A stretch of DNA of 64,000 nt from contig NZ_CP132744.1 in NCBI RefSeq assembly GCF_037477895.1, positions 1,612,001 through 1,676,000 of the forward strand. The letters run 5' to 3'. The translations under genes were made by a program, and so were the position numbers. The stretch comes from Mycetohabitans endofungorum. Its GTDB lineage: Bacteria > Pseudomonadota > Gammaproteobacteria > Burkholderiales > Burkholderiaceae. Each line of letters begins with the position of its first letter. Position 1 is the first letter of the stretch. Below the pieces are notes generated by a model. That model did no database searches. It saw only the letters and a list, made by a program, of their open reading frames with translations, and was not told where the DNA came from. Of the stretch, positions 37,101 through 44,490 are shown piece by piece.

Positions 37101-38920
37101 AGCAGCAACTGGCGCTCGGCCGGTGACAACAATTCAAGCGTGGCCACCGGCTGCTGGGGGCGAGCCACCATGGCGCGTAACATCGTCTGCAGATACCCGA
37201 CGTGCCGCTCAATCGTGGATCGCTCGAACAGCGCCGTCGCATACCCTAAGCTGCCGATGACCTCATCACTTGCCTCAGACAAGTTCAGTTCGAGATCGAA
37301 CTTCACTGCGTCATACTCCAACTCAGCTGGCGTGGCCGTGAGCCCGGGTAGGCGCCACTCGCCTGGCTCATTGCTCTGCCACGCCAACATCACCTGGAAC
37401 AACGGCGTATGATTCAATCGACGCGGCGGCTGCACGATTTCTACCACTTGCTCGAACGGCAGATCTTGGTGTGCTTGTGCGTCCAGCGTCGTGCGCCGCA
37501 CGTGCTTAAGTAACTCGCTCGTACTGGGCTCGCCAGATAAGTCGACACGCAACGCCAATGTATTGACAAAAAAGCCGATCAACGGCTCGATCTGGCGGTG
37601 GTTACGATTAGCGCTGGGTGTGCCGATAACCACATCACACTGGCCCGACAGGCGCGCGAGTACCGCGCTCCATGCAGCAAGCACCGTCATAAATAGCGTC
37701 GTGCCATGCTCCGCGCTTAAGTGCTTGAGCGCTTGCGTGGTCGATGCATCAATACGCACCGGCACCTGTGCACCGGCAAACGACTGTTGCGCTGGGCGAG
37801 GCCGGTCGGTCGGTAGCTCAAGCAGCGCGGGTGCGTCGGCCAGCGTCGTGCGCCAGTAGTCGCTTTGCGCCTGCAGCCGCTCACCCGTGAGCCATTGTCG
37901 TTGCCACGCTGCATAGTCCGGATACTGAACCGCTAGCGGCGGCAGCGGATCGGTTTGCGCCCCCACGTTCGCGGCGTACAGCGCGTTCAACTCACGCACC
38001 AACACGCCAAACGACCAGCCGTCCGACACGATATGGTGCATCGTGAGCACTAGCCGATACTCATTATCAGCCAATTGGATGCCACGCGCGCGGATCAGCG
38101 GCCCCTGCACCAGATCAAACGGCGCACGCGCTTCATCGGCGGTCAAACACGACAACTGCGCGTCGGCATCCGGCACGCCGCGCAGATCATGCCAGCGCAG
38201 CGGCACGCCCCTATCCGCCGGCAGCAATTGCACTTGCGGCTGACCCTCAACGCTCACAAACGTCGAGCGCAGCGCTTCATGACGCGCCAACAGCGCATCC
38301 AATGCCTGTTGCCATGCGGCCCGATCAAGCGGCCCGCGCACATGCAGCGCCAGCGGAATATGATACGTGTCGCTCTCCCCATCGAGCTGTGCGAGGAACC
38401 ACAGCCGCTGCTGGGCGAACGATAATGGCAAACTGCCTTCGCGCGACACCGGCGTGATCTCGGGCAGCATCTCGGTGCCTTGTTGCCAGTGGGCGTCGAG
38501 CGCTGCGGCAAACGCGGCCAACGTGGGCGCCGCAAACAAGGTCGCCAGCGGCACGTCGGCACCCAGCATTCTCACCCGGTTCATCAACCGCACCGCCAGC
38601 AGCGAGTGCCCGCCGAGCGCAAAGAAGCTGTCGTGCCGACCCACATGTTCGACACCCAATAGCTCCGCCCAGATTGTCGTGAGCGTTGTCTCGAGCTCGC
38701 CTTGCGGCGCTTCATACGCTTGATGCGCGAGCGCGTCAGCGTCCGGCTCAGGCAGTGCACGCCGATCCAGCTTACCGTTGGGTGTCAGCGGAAACGCGTC
38801 CAGCCGTACAAATGCACTGGGCACCATATACTCGGGCAGCCTCGCCGCCGCCTGTGCGCGCAAGGTGCTCGTCCGCTTCGGCCTGCACATACGCCACGAG
38901 CCGCTTAGCCGTGCCCTCAC
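28154..38920 (-). CDS. Nonribosomal peptide synthetase, 3' part: (A1 end)-T1-C2-A2-T2-C3-A3-T3-E/C4-A4-T4-TE
   Basis: An open frame of 3588 residues. True homology starts near 38870, where it joins the frame of the upstream ORF lost to an 11-bp deletion. Carrier sites (GGHSLL) lie near 38600, 35435, 32290 and 29055. Condensation motifs: HHIVSDG near 38030 and 34870, and HHLIGDH near 31625. The third C domain here also has HHLLARDGD near 31985, the mark of dual epimerisation/condensation domains. Adenylation codes read by motif alignment: A2 DILQLGLIWK (Gly), A3 DASTIAAVCK (Tyr or Phe), A4 DAFWIGGTFK (Val). The thioesterase has GWSFGG near 28665. The predicted chain ends Gly-D-(Tyr/Phe)-Val and is released by TE. 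Translation from its own start is doubtful. Confidence 0.9.
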   Translation of the reverse strand: MRARLSGSWRMCRPKRTSTLRAQAAARLPEYMVPSAFVRLDAFPLTPNGKLDRRALPEPDADALAHQAYEAPQGELETTLTTIWAELLGVEHVGRHDSFFALGGHSLLAVRLMNRVRMLGADVPLATLFAAPTLAAFAAALDAHWQQGTEMLPEITPVSREGSLPLSFAQQRLWFLAQLDGESDTYHIPLALHVRGPLDRAAWQQALDALLARHEALRSTFVSVEGQPQVQLLPADRGVPLRWHDLRGVPDADAQLSCLTADEARAPFDLVQGPLIRARGIQLADNEYRLVLTMHHIVSDGWSFGVLVRELNALYAANVGAQTDPLPPLAVQYPDYAAWQRQWLTGERLQAQSDYWRTTLADAPALLELPTDRPRPAQQSFAGAQVPVRIDASTTQALKHLSAEHGTTLFMTVLAAWSAVLARLSGQCDVVIGTPSANRNHRQIEPLIGFFVNTLALRVDLSGEPSTSELLKHVRRTTLDAQAHQDLPFEQVVEIVQPPRRLNHTPLFQVMLAWQSNEPGEWRLPGLTATPAELEYDAVKFDLELNLSEASDEVIGSLGYATALFERSTIERHVGYLQTMLRAMVARPQQPVATLELLSPAERQLLLNTWNATQQAYPAHRCVHQLFEAQVERTPEATALVFEDQTLSYAQLNAQANRLAHQLIELGIKPDTRVAICVQRSPAMVVGLLAILKAGGAYVPLDPAYPGERLAHILADAAPSIVFADAAGRAALGDAALAECTVLDPATLPALPDTNPSVAGLTARHLAYVIYTSGSTGTPKGVMVEHCNVVNFLVAMSSSPGMASHDRLLAVTSIAFDIAGLELYLSISQGATVVLARREEVTDPVKLQSRIIEQRISVMQAVPSVWRALLDLPEPTLNLTALCGGEALPLSLSAQLSCMTQGVWNLYGPTETTIWSSSLSISEHRDTAGSMASIGRPIANTRVYLLDAHGQPVPLGAVGELYIGGAGVARGYLNRPTLTAERFVPDPFSDDAGARLYKTGDVARYRPDGNLEFVGRNDEQVKIRGFRIEPGEIAACLTAHPQVRDAVVLATGEGSAKRLVAYVQAEADEPLASTLRAQVAASLPEYMVPSAFVRLDAWPLTPNGKLDRRALPAPDDAALAHQAYEAPQGELEATLAAIWVELLGVEHVGRHDSFFALGGHSLLAVRLMNRVRMLGADVPLTTLFAAPTLAAFAAALDAHWQHGTEMLPEITPVSREGSLPLSFAQQRLWFLAQLDGESDTYHIPLALHVRGPLDRAAWQQALDALLARHEALRSTFVSVEGQPQVQLLPADTGVPLRWHDLRGVPEAQAQLARLSHEAARAPFDLAQGPLIHACGIQLADDEHVVLLTQHHIVSDGWSIGVLVRELSALYAASVGAQADPLPPLVVQYPDYAAWQRRWLTGERLQTQSDYWRATLTDAPVLLELPTDRPRPAQQSFAGAQVPVQIDASTTQALKRLSAEHGTTLFMTVLAAWSAVLARLSDQHDVVIGTPSANRNHRQIEPLIGFFVNTLALRVDLSGEPDTSELLARVRRTTLDAQAHQDLPFEQVVEIVQPPRRLNHTPLFQVMLAWQSNEPGEWRLPGLTVTPAELDYDVAKFDLELNVSEAGDEVIGSLGYATTLFERSTIERHVGYLQTMLRAMVARPQQPVATLQILGPDERQLLLQTWNATQQAYPSHWCVHQLFEAQVERTPEATALVFEDQTFSYAQLNAQANRLAHQLIELGVKPDTRVAICVQRSAALLVGALAILKAGGAYVPLDPSYPGERLAHILADAAPAIVLADAAGRAVLGEAALASCTVLDPAILSALPDTNPSVAELKARHLAYVIYTSGSTGMPKGVMVEHRGVVNLALAQIACFGVQPTSHIVQFASFSFDASASEILMALGSGAALYLPPEAARQDRQALWDYLASHAITHATLPPALLQHGVDSASLGPSLTLILAGEAPSATLVRDLAEQGTVLNAYGPTETTVCATAWRGARDFNGEVPIGRPIANTRIYLLDAHGQPVPLGAVGELYIGGAGVARGYLNRPELTAERFVPDPFSDDAGARLYKTGDVARYLPDGNLEFLGRNDEQVKIRGFRIEPGEIEACLTAHPQVRDAVVLATGEGQNKRLVAYVVADPDDALASTLRAQVAARLPEYMVPSAFVRLDAFPLTPNGKLDRRALPEPDADALAHQAYEAPQGELETTLAAIWAKLLGVERVGRHDSFFALGGHSLLAVQLIERLRHRGLSVSVRLLFEAPTLSALAQTLGQHRDEAVPPNAITPDTSAITPSMLPLIELTQADIDQIVEQMPGGVANIQDIYALSPLQDGLLFHHLLARDGDPYLLIVQLAFDSRERLDQYLHALQQVIDRHDILRTAFVWEGVSMPAQVVWRHARLPVTELTLDAADGPIAEQLARRFDPRHTRLDLTQAPLLHCAIAQDNRGRWLLVQRLHHLIGDHSTLEVMHAEVRAFIDGRGDTLPPAQPFRHLVAQARLGVSQAEHECFFTEQLADIEEPTLPFGLAQVQHDGRDVSESHRMLPPALNDRLRAQARRWGVSLASLCHLAWAQVLARASGQQRVVFGTVLFGRMQAGEGADSAMGLFINTLPLRVGLDGSVRACVRSTHARLAALLEHEHASLALAQRCSGVLADTPLFSGLLNYRHNAIGSNERRGLPGVELVSAQERTNYPLTLSVEDFGQALGLTAQSVPSLEPERVCAYMQQALHSLADALEATPDTPVQQLQMLPEAERQLLLNTWNATQRDYPSHLCIHQLFEAQVKRTPEATALVFEDQTLSYAQLNAQANRLAHQLIELGVKPDTRVAICVERSPALVVGLLAILKAGGAYVPLDPSYPSERLMHILADAAPAIMLADAAGRAALGEAALASCTVLDPAILPALPDTNPSVAALTARHLAYVIYTSGSTGTPKGVMVPHHAIARLVINNDFVDIRTGDRVAFAANPAFDASTFEVWAPLLNGATVVVIDHDTVLMPAAFAHTLREQRINILWLTVGLFNQMAAQVGTAFSQLKALIVGGDALDVRIVAQVLRESPPEQLINGYGPTESTTFATTYKITSVPEGSASIPIGRPIANTRVYLLDAHGQPVPLGAVGELYIGGAGVARGYLNRPELTAERFVPDPFSIEPDARLYKTGDVARYRPDGNLEFLGRNDDQVKIRGFRIEPGEIKACLTAHPQVRDAVVLTCGEGTAKRLVAYVQAEADERLASTLRAQVAASLPEYMVPSAFVRLDAWPLTPNGKLDRRALPAPDDEALAHQAYEAPQGELETTLAAIWAELLGVERVGRHDSFFALGGHSLLAMRLIGRVRTALGIDLAIRTLFEAPTLAGLAHHLLKHDGMQENSFSVLLPLKPTGSRPALFCIHPALGLSWSYMGLSNYLHPDQPLYGLQARGFDGTSPLASTLDEMVSDYLEQMRRVQFKGPYCLLGWSFGGNVAHSMAVRLEHEGEEVALLALLDSTPFAGKAFEEQGNQIDQAMVREMFAAHYGNELVSAMGEHLLENTEKIGKNNGHIVRDYSPSWYGGDALLFRATVAEAGCETLVTPDAWKPYVRGNIEVCNVHCSHGAMLKPEATALIGPILARKLNELEHQQAQGQTNAVR
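33700..35701 (-). repeat. NRPS module repeat, copy 2 (start of A3, C3, T2, end of A2)
   Basis: This stretch is nearly identical to 36865-38866 at a constant offset of 3165 bp, equal to 1055 codons. The most alike part is the T-C junction, where runs of tens of bases match exactly. Boundaries are approximate. Confidence 0.7.
36865..38866 (-). repeat. NRPS module repeat, copy 1 (start of A2, C2, T1, end of A1)
   Basis: Partner of the repeat at 33700-35701. The C domains C2 and C3 share long identical protein runs, while the substrate-binding cores of the A domains differ. Boundaries are approximate. Confidence 0.7.
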
Positions 38921-41591
38921 CGGTTGTCAGCACCACCGCATCACGCACCTGTGGGTGCGCCGTTAAGCACGCTTCGATCTCACCCGGTTCAATCCGAAAG
39001 CCGCGAATCTTCACTTGCTCATCGTTGCGCCCCAAATACTCCAGATTGCCGTCCGGTAAATAGCGCGCCACATCCCCGGTCTTATACAGCCGTGCATCCG
39101 GCTCGGCCGAGAACGGATCGGGCACAAAGCGTTCAGCGGTCAGCGTCGGGCGGTTCAGGTAGCCCCGTGCGACGCCTGCGCCACCGATGTACAGTTCACC
39201 GACCGCACCCAGTGGCACTGGCTGGCCGTGCGCATCGAGCAGATAAATCGTCAGATCCGGAATCCGTGTGCCCACTGGACTCCCCGCTTGCTCGCTGTCT
39301 TGCTGCCGAAGCGGCCGATACGTCACATGCACGGTCGCTTCGGTAATCCCATACATGTTCACTAATTGCGGATGACGCTCGTCGTGCGTCGCATACCACG
39401 CCTGTAAGAGCGTCGGCTCCAGCGCCTCCCCGCCTAAGATCACATAGCGCAATTGATCCGATAAGGCGCTGTGTGCTTGGCTAGCCATCAACGCCTTAAA
39501 CGCACTGGGGGTCTGATTTAAGACGGTGATACCCTGCTCACAAATCAACTGGTAAAAAGCGTCGGCAGAGCGAGCAATGGGATGGGGCACGATGACAAGC
39601 TTGCCGCCATAACGCAGTGCACCCCACAGCTCCCAGACCGAGAAATCGAACGCAAACGAGTGAAACAGGCACCAAGTATCATGCTCGTTAAAGCCATACC
39701 ACGGTTGCGTCGCCTCGAACAGCCGCACCACTTGCGCATGTTCGACCATTACGCCCTTGGGCGTGCCGGTCGAGCCCGACGTATAAATCACATACGCCAG
39801 ATGCCGGGCCGTCAGCGCGGCTACCGACGGATTCGTGTCCGGCAATGCCGGCAGGATGGCTGGATTGAGCACCGTGCAGGACGCGAGCGCCGCCTCGCCC
39901 AACGCAGTGCGCCCGGCCGCATCGGCGAGTACAATCTTCGGTGCCGCATCAGCGAGGATATGCGTCAAGCGCTCACTCGGATAGCTCGGATCGAGCGGCA
40001 CATAGGCGCCGCCGGCCTTTAAAATCGCCAGTAGCCCGACGACCAGTGCGGGACTGCGCTGCACACAGATCACCACGCGCGCGTCCGGCTTGACACCCAG
40101 CTCAATCAACTGGTGTGCCAAGCGATTGGCCTGTGCGTTCAGCTGCGCATAGCTAAACGTTTGATCTTCATACCCCAGTGCCACTGCCTCGGGCGTGCGC
40201 TCGACCTGCGCTTCGAACAACTGGTGGATGCATAAGTACGACGGGTAGTCCCGCTGCGTCGCATTCCACTCGACCAGCAGCCGATGCCGCTCGTCGGCGT
40301 CGAGCAGATCGATCTCGCTAATCGGTTGCATGGCATCGGCAGCGAGCACTTGCATGAACCGGATAAACCGGCGCTGATGCGCGTCGAGCATCTCCGCGGT
40401 GTAGCAAGCAGGATTGGCATCAAAATCGATCCGTAATTGACGGCTATTGGGTGTCCAATAAACACCGAGCATTAGATCTTCAACCGGACCCGCAAGCAGA
40501 TTATGGTTCGTCGATGAATGCCCGCCAAACGACAGCGCGTAGTCAAACGGCATCACGTTGACCTTGATGCCCAATAGTGACTGCCCCGGCGCCAAACCAA
40601 GTTGACGCTGCAACGCTTCGCTCGGGTAGCGTTGATATTGAAGTGCGCTTTGGATTTCCTTCGCCGCCTGCCGCATCAACGACACTAAGTTGATCTCCGG
40701 CTCGAATCTGAACCGCAACGGAACCGTATTGGCGACCATGCCAGGAATATGCCAGTCTGCCCCCAAGCGGGCAGTCACTGGAAAACCGAACACCACGTCT
40801 TGCGCACCAGTCATGCGATGCAGATACGCAGCGAGCGCGGCGCTCAGAAACTGCGCCAGCCGACCCGCATCCAACACATAGTCGGCTACCCATTGAATGG
40901 CCAGGTCAGTCGTCTGACGCAGCCGCTGCTGGAAAGCAGGGGCTGCGCGGCTTGCCAGCGTCGCCGGCTCAGGCCAATGGGCGCAGTGCTTGAGCCAATA
41001 CGCTTCGTCCTTCTCCCTCTGGGCGGAGGTCTGATATTGCGCATCGCTTTCCAATAGCTGTCGGATCGAGCCAAAATCACATGCCGCCGGCGCCGTTCCC
41101 GCGCACAGCGCGCTATACACGTGTGCAACGCGTTGTGCGATCAGGTACTGACCATATCCATCCATCATGATATGGTGATAGCGCTGATACCAAATCCACT
41201 GCGCGGGCGCCACTTTTAGCAACGCATAGCCAAAAAGCGGCCCCTGCATCAGATTGACCGATTGCTGATAATCGGCTTGCATCCACGCCTGGGCCGCTGC
41301 TTCAGAATCGGCTTGTGACGTGAGGTCCAGCACCGGCATCGACCATGCGGGTGCACTGATCCTCTGCCGCAGCCCGTCATCGCTATCGACAAATTGCAAG
41401 CGCAGGGTGTCGGCCTCATCGATAACTTGGCGCAATGCCACTTCAAAGACGGCCGCCCCAATCTCGCCATCGATCACCGTGTACTGCGCAATGTTGTAAA
41501 CAGGGCTGTCTGGATGTAGTTGCTGCGCGAGCCAAACTTCGGTTTGCGCACTGGATAACGGCTGGGTAACGGGCGTGATGCAAGCATCCAT
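38772..41591 (-). CDS. Nonribosomal peptide synthetase, 5' part: C1-A1 (frameshifted)
   Basis: 939 residues from the ATG at 41591, with GGAG seven bases upstream; a TTG at 41645 is rejected. C1 covers about residues 10-440 with HHIMMDG (H139, H140, D144) and resembles the EntF-type first condensation domain that accepts an acyl group from a separate carrier protein. A1 follows, and its code by motif alignment is DFWNIGMVHK, the Thr code. After GEGTAKRLVAYVQAEADEH the frame shifts into a short false tail, and the rest of A1 with the core lysine (NGKLDRR) is on the next ORF. As it stands A1 is split and probably inactive. Confidence 0.88.
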   Translation of the reverse strand: MDACITPVTQPLSSAQTEVWLAQQLHPDSPVYNIAQYTVIDGEIGAAVFEVALRQVIDEADTLRLQFVDSDDGLRQRISAPAWSMPVLDLTSQADSEAAAQAWMQADYQQSVNLMQGPLFGYALLKVAPAQWIWYQRYHHIMMDGYGQYLIAQRVAHVYSALCAGTAPAACDFGSIRQLLESDAQYQTSAQREKDEAYWLKHCAHWPEPATLASRAAPAFQQRLRQTTDLAIQWVADYVLDAGRLAQFLSAALAAYLHRMTGAQDVVFGFPVTARLGADWHIPGMVANTVPLRFRFEPEINLVSLMRQAAKEIQSALQYQRYPSEALQRQLGLAPGQSLLGIKVNVMPFDYALSFGGHSSTNHNLLAGPVEDLMLGVYWTPNSRQLRIDFDANPACYTAEMLDAHQRRFIRFMQVLAADAMQPISEIDLLDADERHRLLVEWNATQRDYPSYLCIHQLFEAQVERTPEAVALGYEDQTFSYAQLNAQANRLAHQLIELGVKPDARVVICVQRSPALVVGLLAILKAGGAYVPLDPSYPSERLTHILADAAPKIVLADAAGRTALGEAALASCTVLNPAILPALPDTNPSVAALTARHLAYVIYTSGSTGTPKGVMVEHAQVVRLFEATQPWYGFNEHDTWCLFHSFAFDFSVWELWGALRYGGKLVIVPHPIARSADAFYQLICEQGITVLNQTPSAFKALMASQAHSALSDQLRYVILGGEALEPTLLQAWYATHDERHPQLVNMYGITEATVHVTYRPLRQQDSEQAGSPVGTRIPDLTIYLLDAHGQPVPLGAVGELYIGGAGVARGYLNRPTLTAERFVPDPFSAEPDARLYKTGDVARYLPDGNLEYLGRNDEQVKIRGFRIEPGEIEACLTAHPQVRDAVVLTTGEGTAKRLVAYVQAEADEHLARTGGGEAARVYGAQCICTAGRVSADTQR
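38867..38871 (-). other. Site of an 11-bp deletion that frameshifts the NRPS
   Basis: Here one GCTCG remains where the parallel module at 35702-35717 has GCTCG-CCAGTG-GCTCG. Loss of exactly one repeat plus spacer removes 11 bp and shifts the frame within A1. A related copy near 29335 also has the longer form. Confidence 0.85.
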
Positions 41592-42634
41592 AACAAAGCT
41601 CCGATTCAGGCGACTAAGCAGCCTGTTAATTAATAGGTGTACCAATTAATATAACGACGCAATCGGAATCTATTGTTGTTCTTCGGGAACCGCTCCGGCT
41701 TTTATCACACGTCGCGTGCAATTTTTAACCACTCACTGCGGCAGTCAGGGTCATTCATCGGCACGCGTCAGCGCGCCGCACAGGCACCGGGTTCAGGACT
41801 GGAGGACTTCTTCATTTACTCCTCCAAACATCACTTTTATTGAGCCATACGGCTACGGCAACGCACCCGTTCGCTGCCCCATCAGTTCGACGTTAAATGC
41901 TTCAGAGCCCGCAAGCACTATGCCCGGCTATCAAGAGCCGCCAGAAAGATTCAGGTAATCGCAACGCTTAGCGCCGCGTTAAAAGACTGTAAAGCGTCTG
42001 CCATCATTCCTTGGTGTTGACAGTGATTCACACCCTTGAACGAGCGGCACCACCAGGCAAGAAATGCATGAAATGGGAGCTAACCGCCCATTTGCCTGTC
42101 ACTGCTGTCAAGCAGGCTGTCAAAAAATTCGACTGGTAGCCTTGCAATAGAAAATTGAAGTGTTTCACAAAATCCTGAAATCGGGCTACAAAGCAGAAGA
42201 GTCGCCGCTGCGCACGGCAGAGCGGCTGACCCATCTTATTTCGGCATTCTATGTCATCAATTAGCGTATCTTCTGATTAACTATGATGCATTGGGCCACC
42301 CCGATCACCGAGGAGTCTGCCGGGACATAACAGTAGAGCGTTCCTCATGAAAGGCCAAATTTAACGAGAAACAGGGTTCCAGCAGGTACCGCGCTTGCTA
42401 GCATCATGTCCAGGTGCCCCAATGGGTACGTTAGCGCACCGCCTATGGCGATTGTTCGATACACAAAGAGTTACGCACCATGCCCCTCTACAGCACTTAA
42501 CGCTGTCACTGGCAAATCATCCATTGGGTAGAGCGCTACATGACTGCCCAGAGGCTTGGACAAAACCGGGCAAAGCGAGCGTAGGGGCAAAGAGCCAGAA
42601 CTTTTGTCGTCCATGACCATTAAAGGAGAAGCCC
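41592..42634. other. Divergent intergenic region between the NRPS and the pyrrole operon
   Basis: About 1 kb with no convincing gene; short frames at 41716-41958 (+), 42028-42234 (-) and 42395-42616 (+) show no family features. It must hold the promoters of both the NRPS (minus) and the carrier protein operon (plus). TATGAT at 42282-42287 could be a -10 element for the plus-strand operon, but no convincing -35 partner was found. Confidence 0.5.
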
Positions 42635-42889
42635 ATGTCGGATACCTTGGCCAAAATTCGTGCTTTTGTGATCGACACTATCCTAAAAGGAAATCACTCG
42701 GACATTGCTGACGATTTCAATCTGAGGGAGTCGGGGCTGCTTTCATCATTGGCCACCATGCGCCTGGTCTCATTTGTCGAGGACGAGTTCGGCCTCATCG
42801 TCGGTGTCAGCGACCCGAGGACGCGCTTTACCACCATTCGTGAGATCGCGTGCTATGTGGATGAAAAGTCATCGGAGAGCGAAAAATGA
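42635..42889 (+). CDS. Free-standing peptidyl carrier protein (PltL-like)
   Basis: 84 residues with a strong ribosome site (AAAGGAGAA) before the ATG. It has a four-helix carrier-protein pattern, with the presumed phosphopantetheine serine at S38 in RESGLLSSLATMRLV. The residue before it is Ser37 rather than the usual Asp. It should carry the prolyl group that is oxidised to pyrrole-2-carboxyl and then handed to C1 of the NRPS. Its stop overlaps the start of the next gene by 4 bp (42886-42889). Confidence 0.85.
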   Translation: MSDTLAKIRAFVIDTILKGNHSDIADDFNLRESGLLSSLATMRLVSFVEDEFGLIVGVSDPRTRFTTIREIACYVDEKSSESEK

Positions 42890-44490
42890 CGACCGACATT
42901 GTGCCGCGGGGACAACAGTCCGAGCCACCAGCGAACTTAGCCAAATACTTAGACGACACGACAGCGCGACAGCCGAGTGCTCGTGCGCTCGTCGACTCCG
43001 ACGGATCTGCGTTGAGCTATGCAGAACTGTCTGCAGCAGCCGATAGGATCGCCGCTTTCCTTCACCGCAACGGGATTGTGGCAGGGGATCGTGTCGGGCT
43101 TTTTATGCGCAAAAGCGCGCGGACGCTTGCGGCTATCTTTGGCATACTCCGTCTAGGCGCGGCCTATGTGCCCACCGACGTGGGCAGTTCAAGCACGCGT
43201 GCCGCCACCTTATTCAGCGATTGCGATGTTCGGATCATCTTCACCGACCCCGAATCAGCGCGGCATTTAATCCAACACGCACCCCAGCTTAAGCCTCGCG
43301 TGGTGGTGATGCAGCCTCGTCACGAGGAAACGAACGATCCACGTGAAGGCTGGCGAACGCTGGACATGCTGCACGGCGAGAAACACGCGTATCCACGCAG
43401 CCCGCCGGATGTGAACCGGCTCGCCTACATTCTTTATACCTCCGGTTCCTCCGGGACACCGAAAGGGGTCGCCATCAGCCAGCGCAACGCGATAAGCTTC
43501 GTCGAATGGGCCTCCGCTACCTTCAATGTGACAGCGCAAGACCAGGTATCGAGCCACGCCCCCTTGCACTTCGACCTATCGATCTTCGACCTCTATGTCT
43601 GCGTTAAGAATGGCGCATGCCTTCACCTGATCGACGCCGACCTAGCTGCAAGCCCACGCCATCTCGCTACATTGATCTCCGCCCGGGCGATCACGGTTTG
43701 GTATTCAGCACCGGCCATTCTAGGTATGCTGGCCGAACAGCACAACGGGCGCAGCCCGGCTCCGAACCGGCTACGGCTCGTGCTCTTCGCCGGCGAGGTC
43801 TTTCCCATCGCGAAGTTGCGCAGGTTGCTGCAGCTGTGGCCCCAACCAGCTTACTACAATCTGTACGGCCCCACCGAGACCAACGTGTGCACTGCCTACC
43901 GGGTACCCACGCCCATACCGGCAGAGCGCGTCGAACCGTTGCCGATTGGTCATCCCTGCGACCACTGCAACACGATCGTCGTCGATGAGCATCAGCGACC
44001 GGTACCCGACGGTGAACCCGGCCTGTTATGCGTCGCAGGGCCGTCTGTCGTGACCGGCTATTGGAATGCTCCCGAGAAAACGGCTCAGCGATTTTTTCAA
44101 CTCGACGGCCAACGCTGGTACAACACCGGAGACGTCGTTCGCTCCTCGTGCGAAGGCTACCTCTTGCTGGGGCGGCTGGATCGTATGATTAAGCGTCATG
44201 GATACCGGATTGAGTTGGATGAGATTGAATCATGTCTGGCTGCCCATCCTGACCTGACCGCCTGTGCGGTGGTCAGCTCCGGTTCCGACGGGAACACCAC
44301 CATCACGGCATTTGTCGTGACTCGCGATATCCCGGTCTGCCCCACCGATTTGAGTCGGTTCTGTTACAACCGACTCGCACAGTACATGGTGCCCGACCAA
44401 TTTCGCTACCTTCCTGATCTGCCCCGCACCTCGACGGGCAAGACCCACTATCAACTTTTGGAGCGTCAGTGCAATGCCAAACCCGCCTGA
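42886..44490 (+). CDS. L-proline adenylation enzyme (PltF-like prolyl-AMP ligase)
   Basis: 534 residues, a single free A domain with the core motifs LYTSGSSGTPKG, YGPTETN and YNTGDV. The specificity code read by motif alignment is DLFYLALVCK, one residue from the DLLYLALVCK that I recall for PltF-type proline activators. It should load L-proline onto the adjacent carrier protein. The C-terminal part keeps the core lysine region (RTSTGKTHYQLL). It overlaps the carrier protein gene by 4 bp and the dehydrogenase gene by 17 bp, giving a tight three-gene operon. Confidence 0.88.
   Translation: MTTDIVPRGQQSEPPANLAKYLDDTTARQPSARALVDSDGSALSYAELSAAADRIAAFLHRNGIVAGDRVGLFMRKSARTLAAIFGILRLGAAYVPTDVGSSSTRAATLFSDCDVRIIFTDPESARHLIQHAPQLKPRVVVMQPRHEETNDPREGWRTLDMLHGEKHAYPRSPPDVNRLAYILYTSGSSGTPKGVAISQRNAISFVEWASATFNVTAQDQVSSHAPLHFDLSIFDLYVCVKNGACLHLIDADLAASPRHLATLISARAITVWYSAPAILGMLAEQHNGRSPAPNRLRLVLFAGEVFPIAKLRRLLQLWPQPAYYNLYGPTETNVCTAYRVPTPIPAERVEPLPIGHPCDHCNTIVVDEHQRPVPDGEPGLLCVAGPSVVTGYWNAPEKTAQRFFQLDGQRWYNTGDVVRSSCEGYLLLGRLDRMIKRHGYRIELDEIESCLAAHPDLTACAVVSSGSDGNTTITAFVVTRDIPVCPTDLSRFCYNRLAQYMVPDQFRYLPDLPRTSTGKTHYQLLERQCNAKPA

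Noticed and set aside
38772..38920. Programmed frameshift joining the two NRPS ORFs
   Set aside because: No slippery site or structure is evident, and the 11-bp loss at a direct repeat explains the break fully.
41716..42616. Short ORFs in the NRPS divergent region as an MbtH or regulator gene
   Set aside because: None shows an MbtH motif, helix-turn-helix or good ribosome site.
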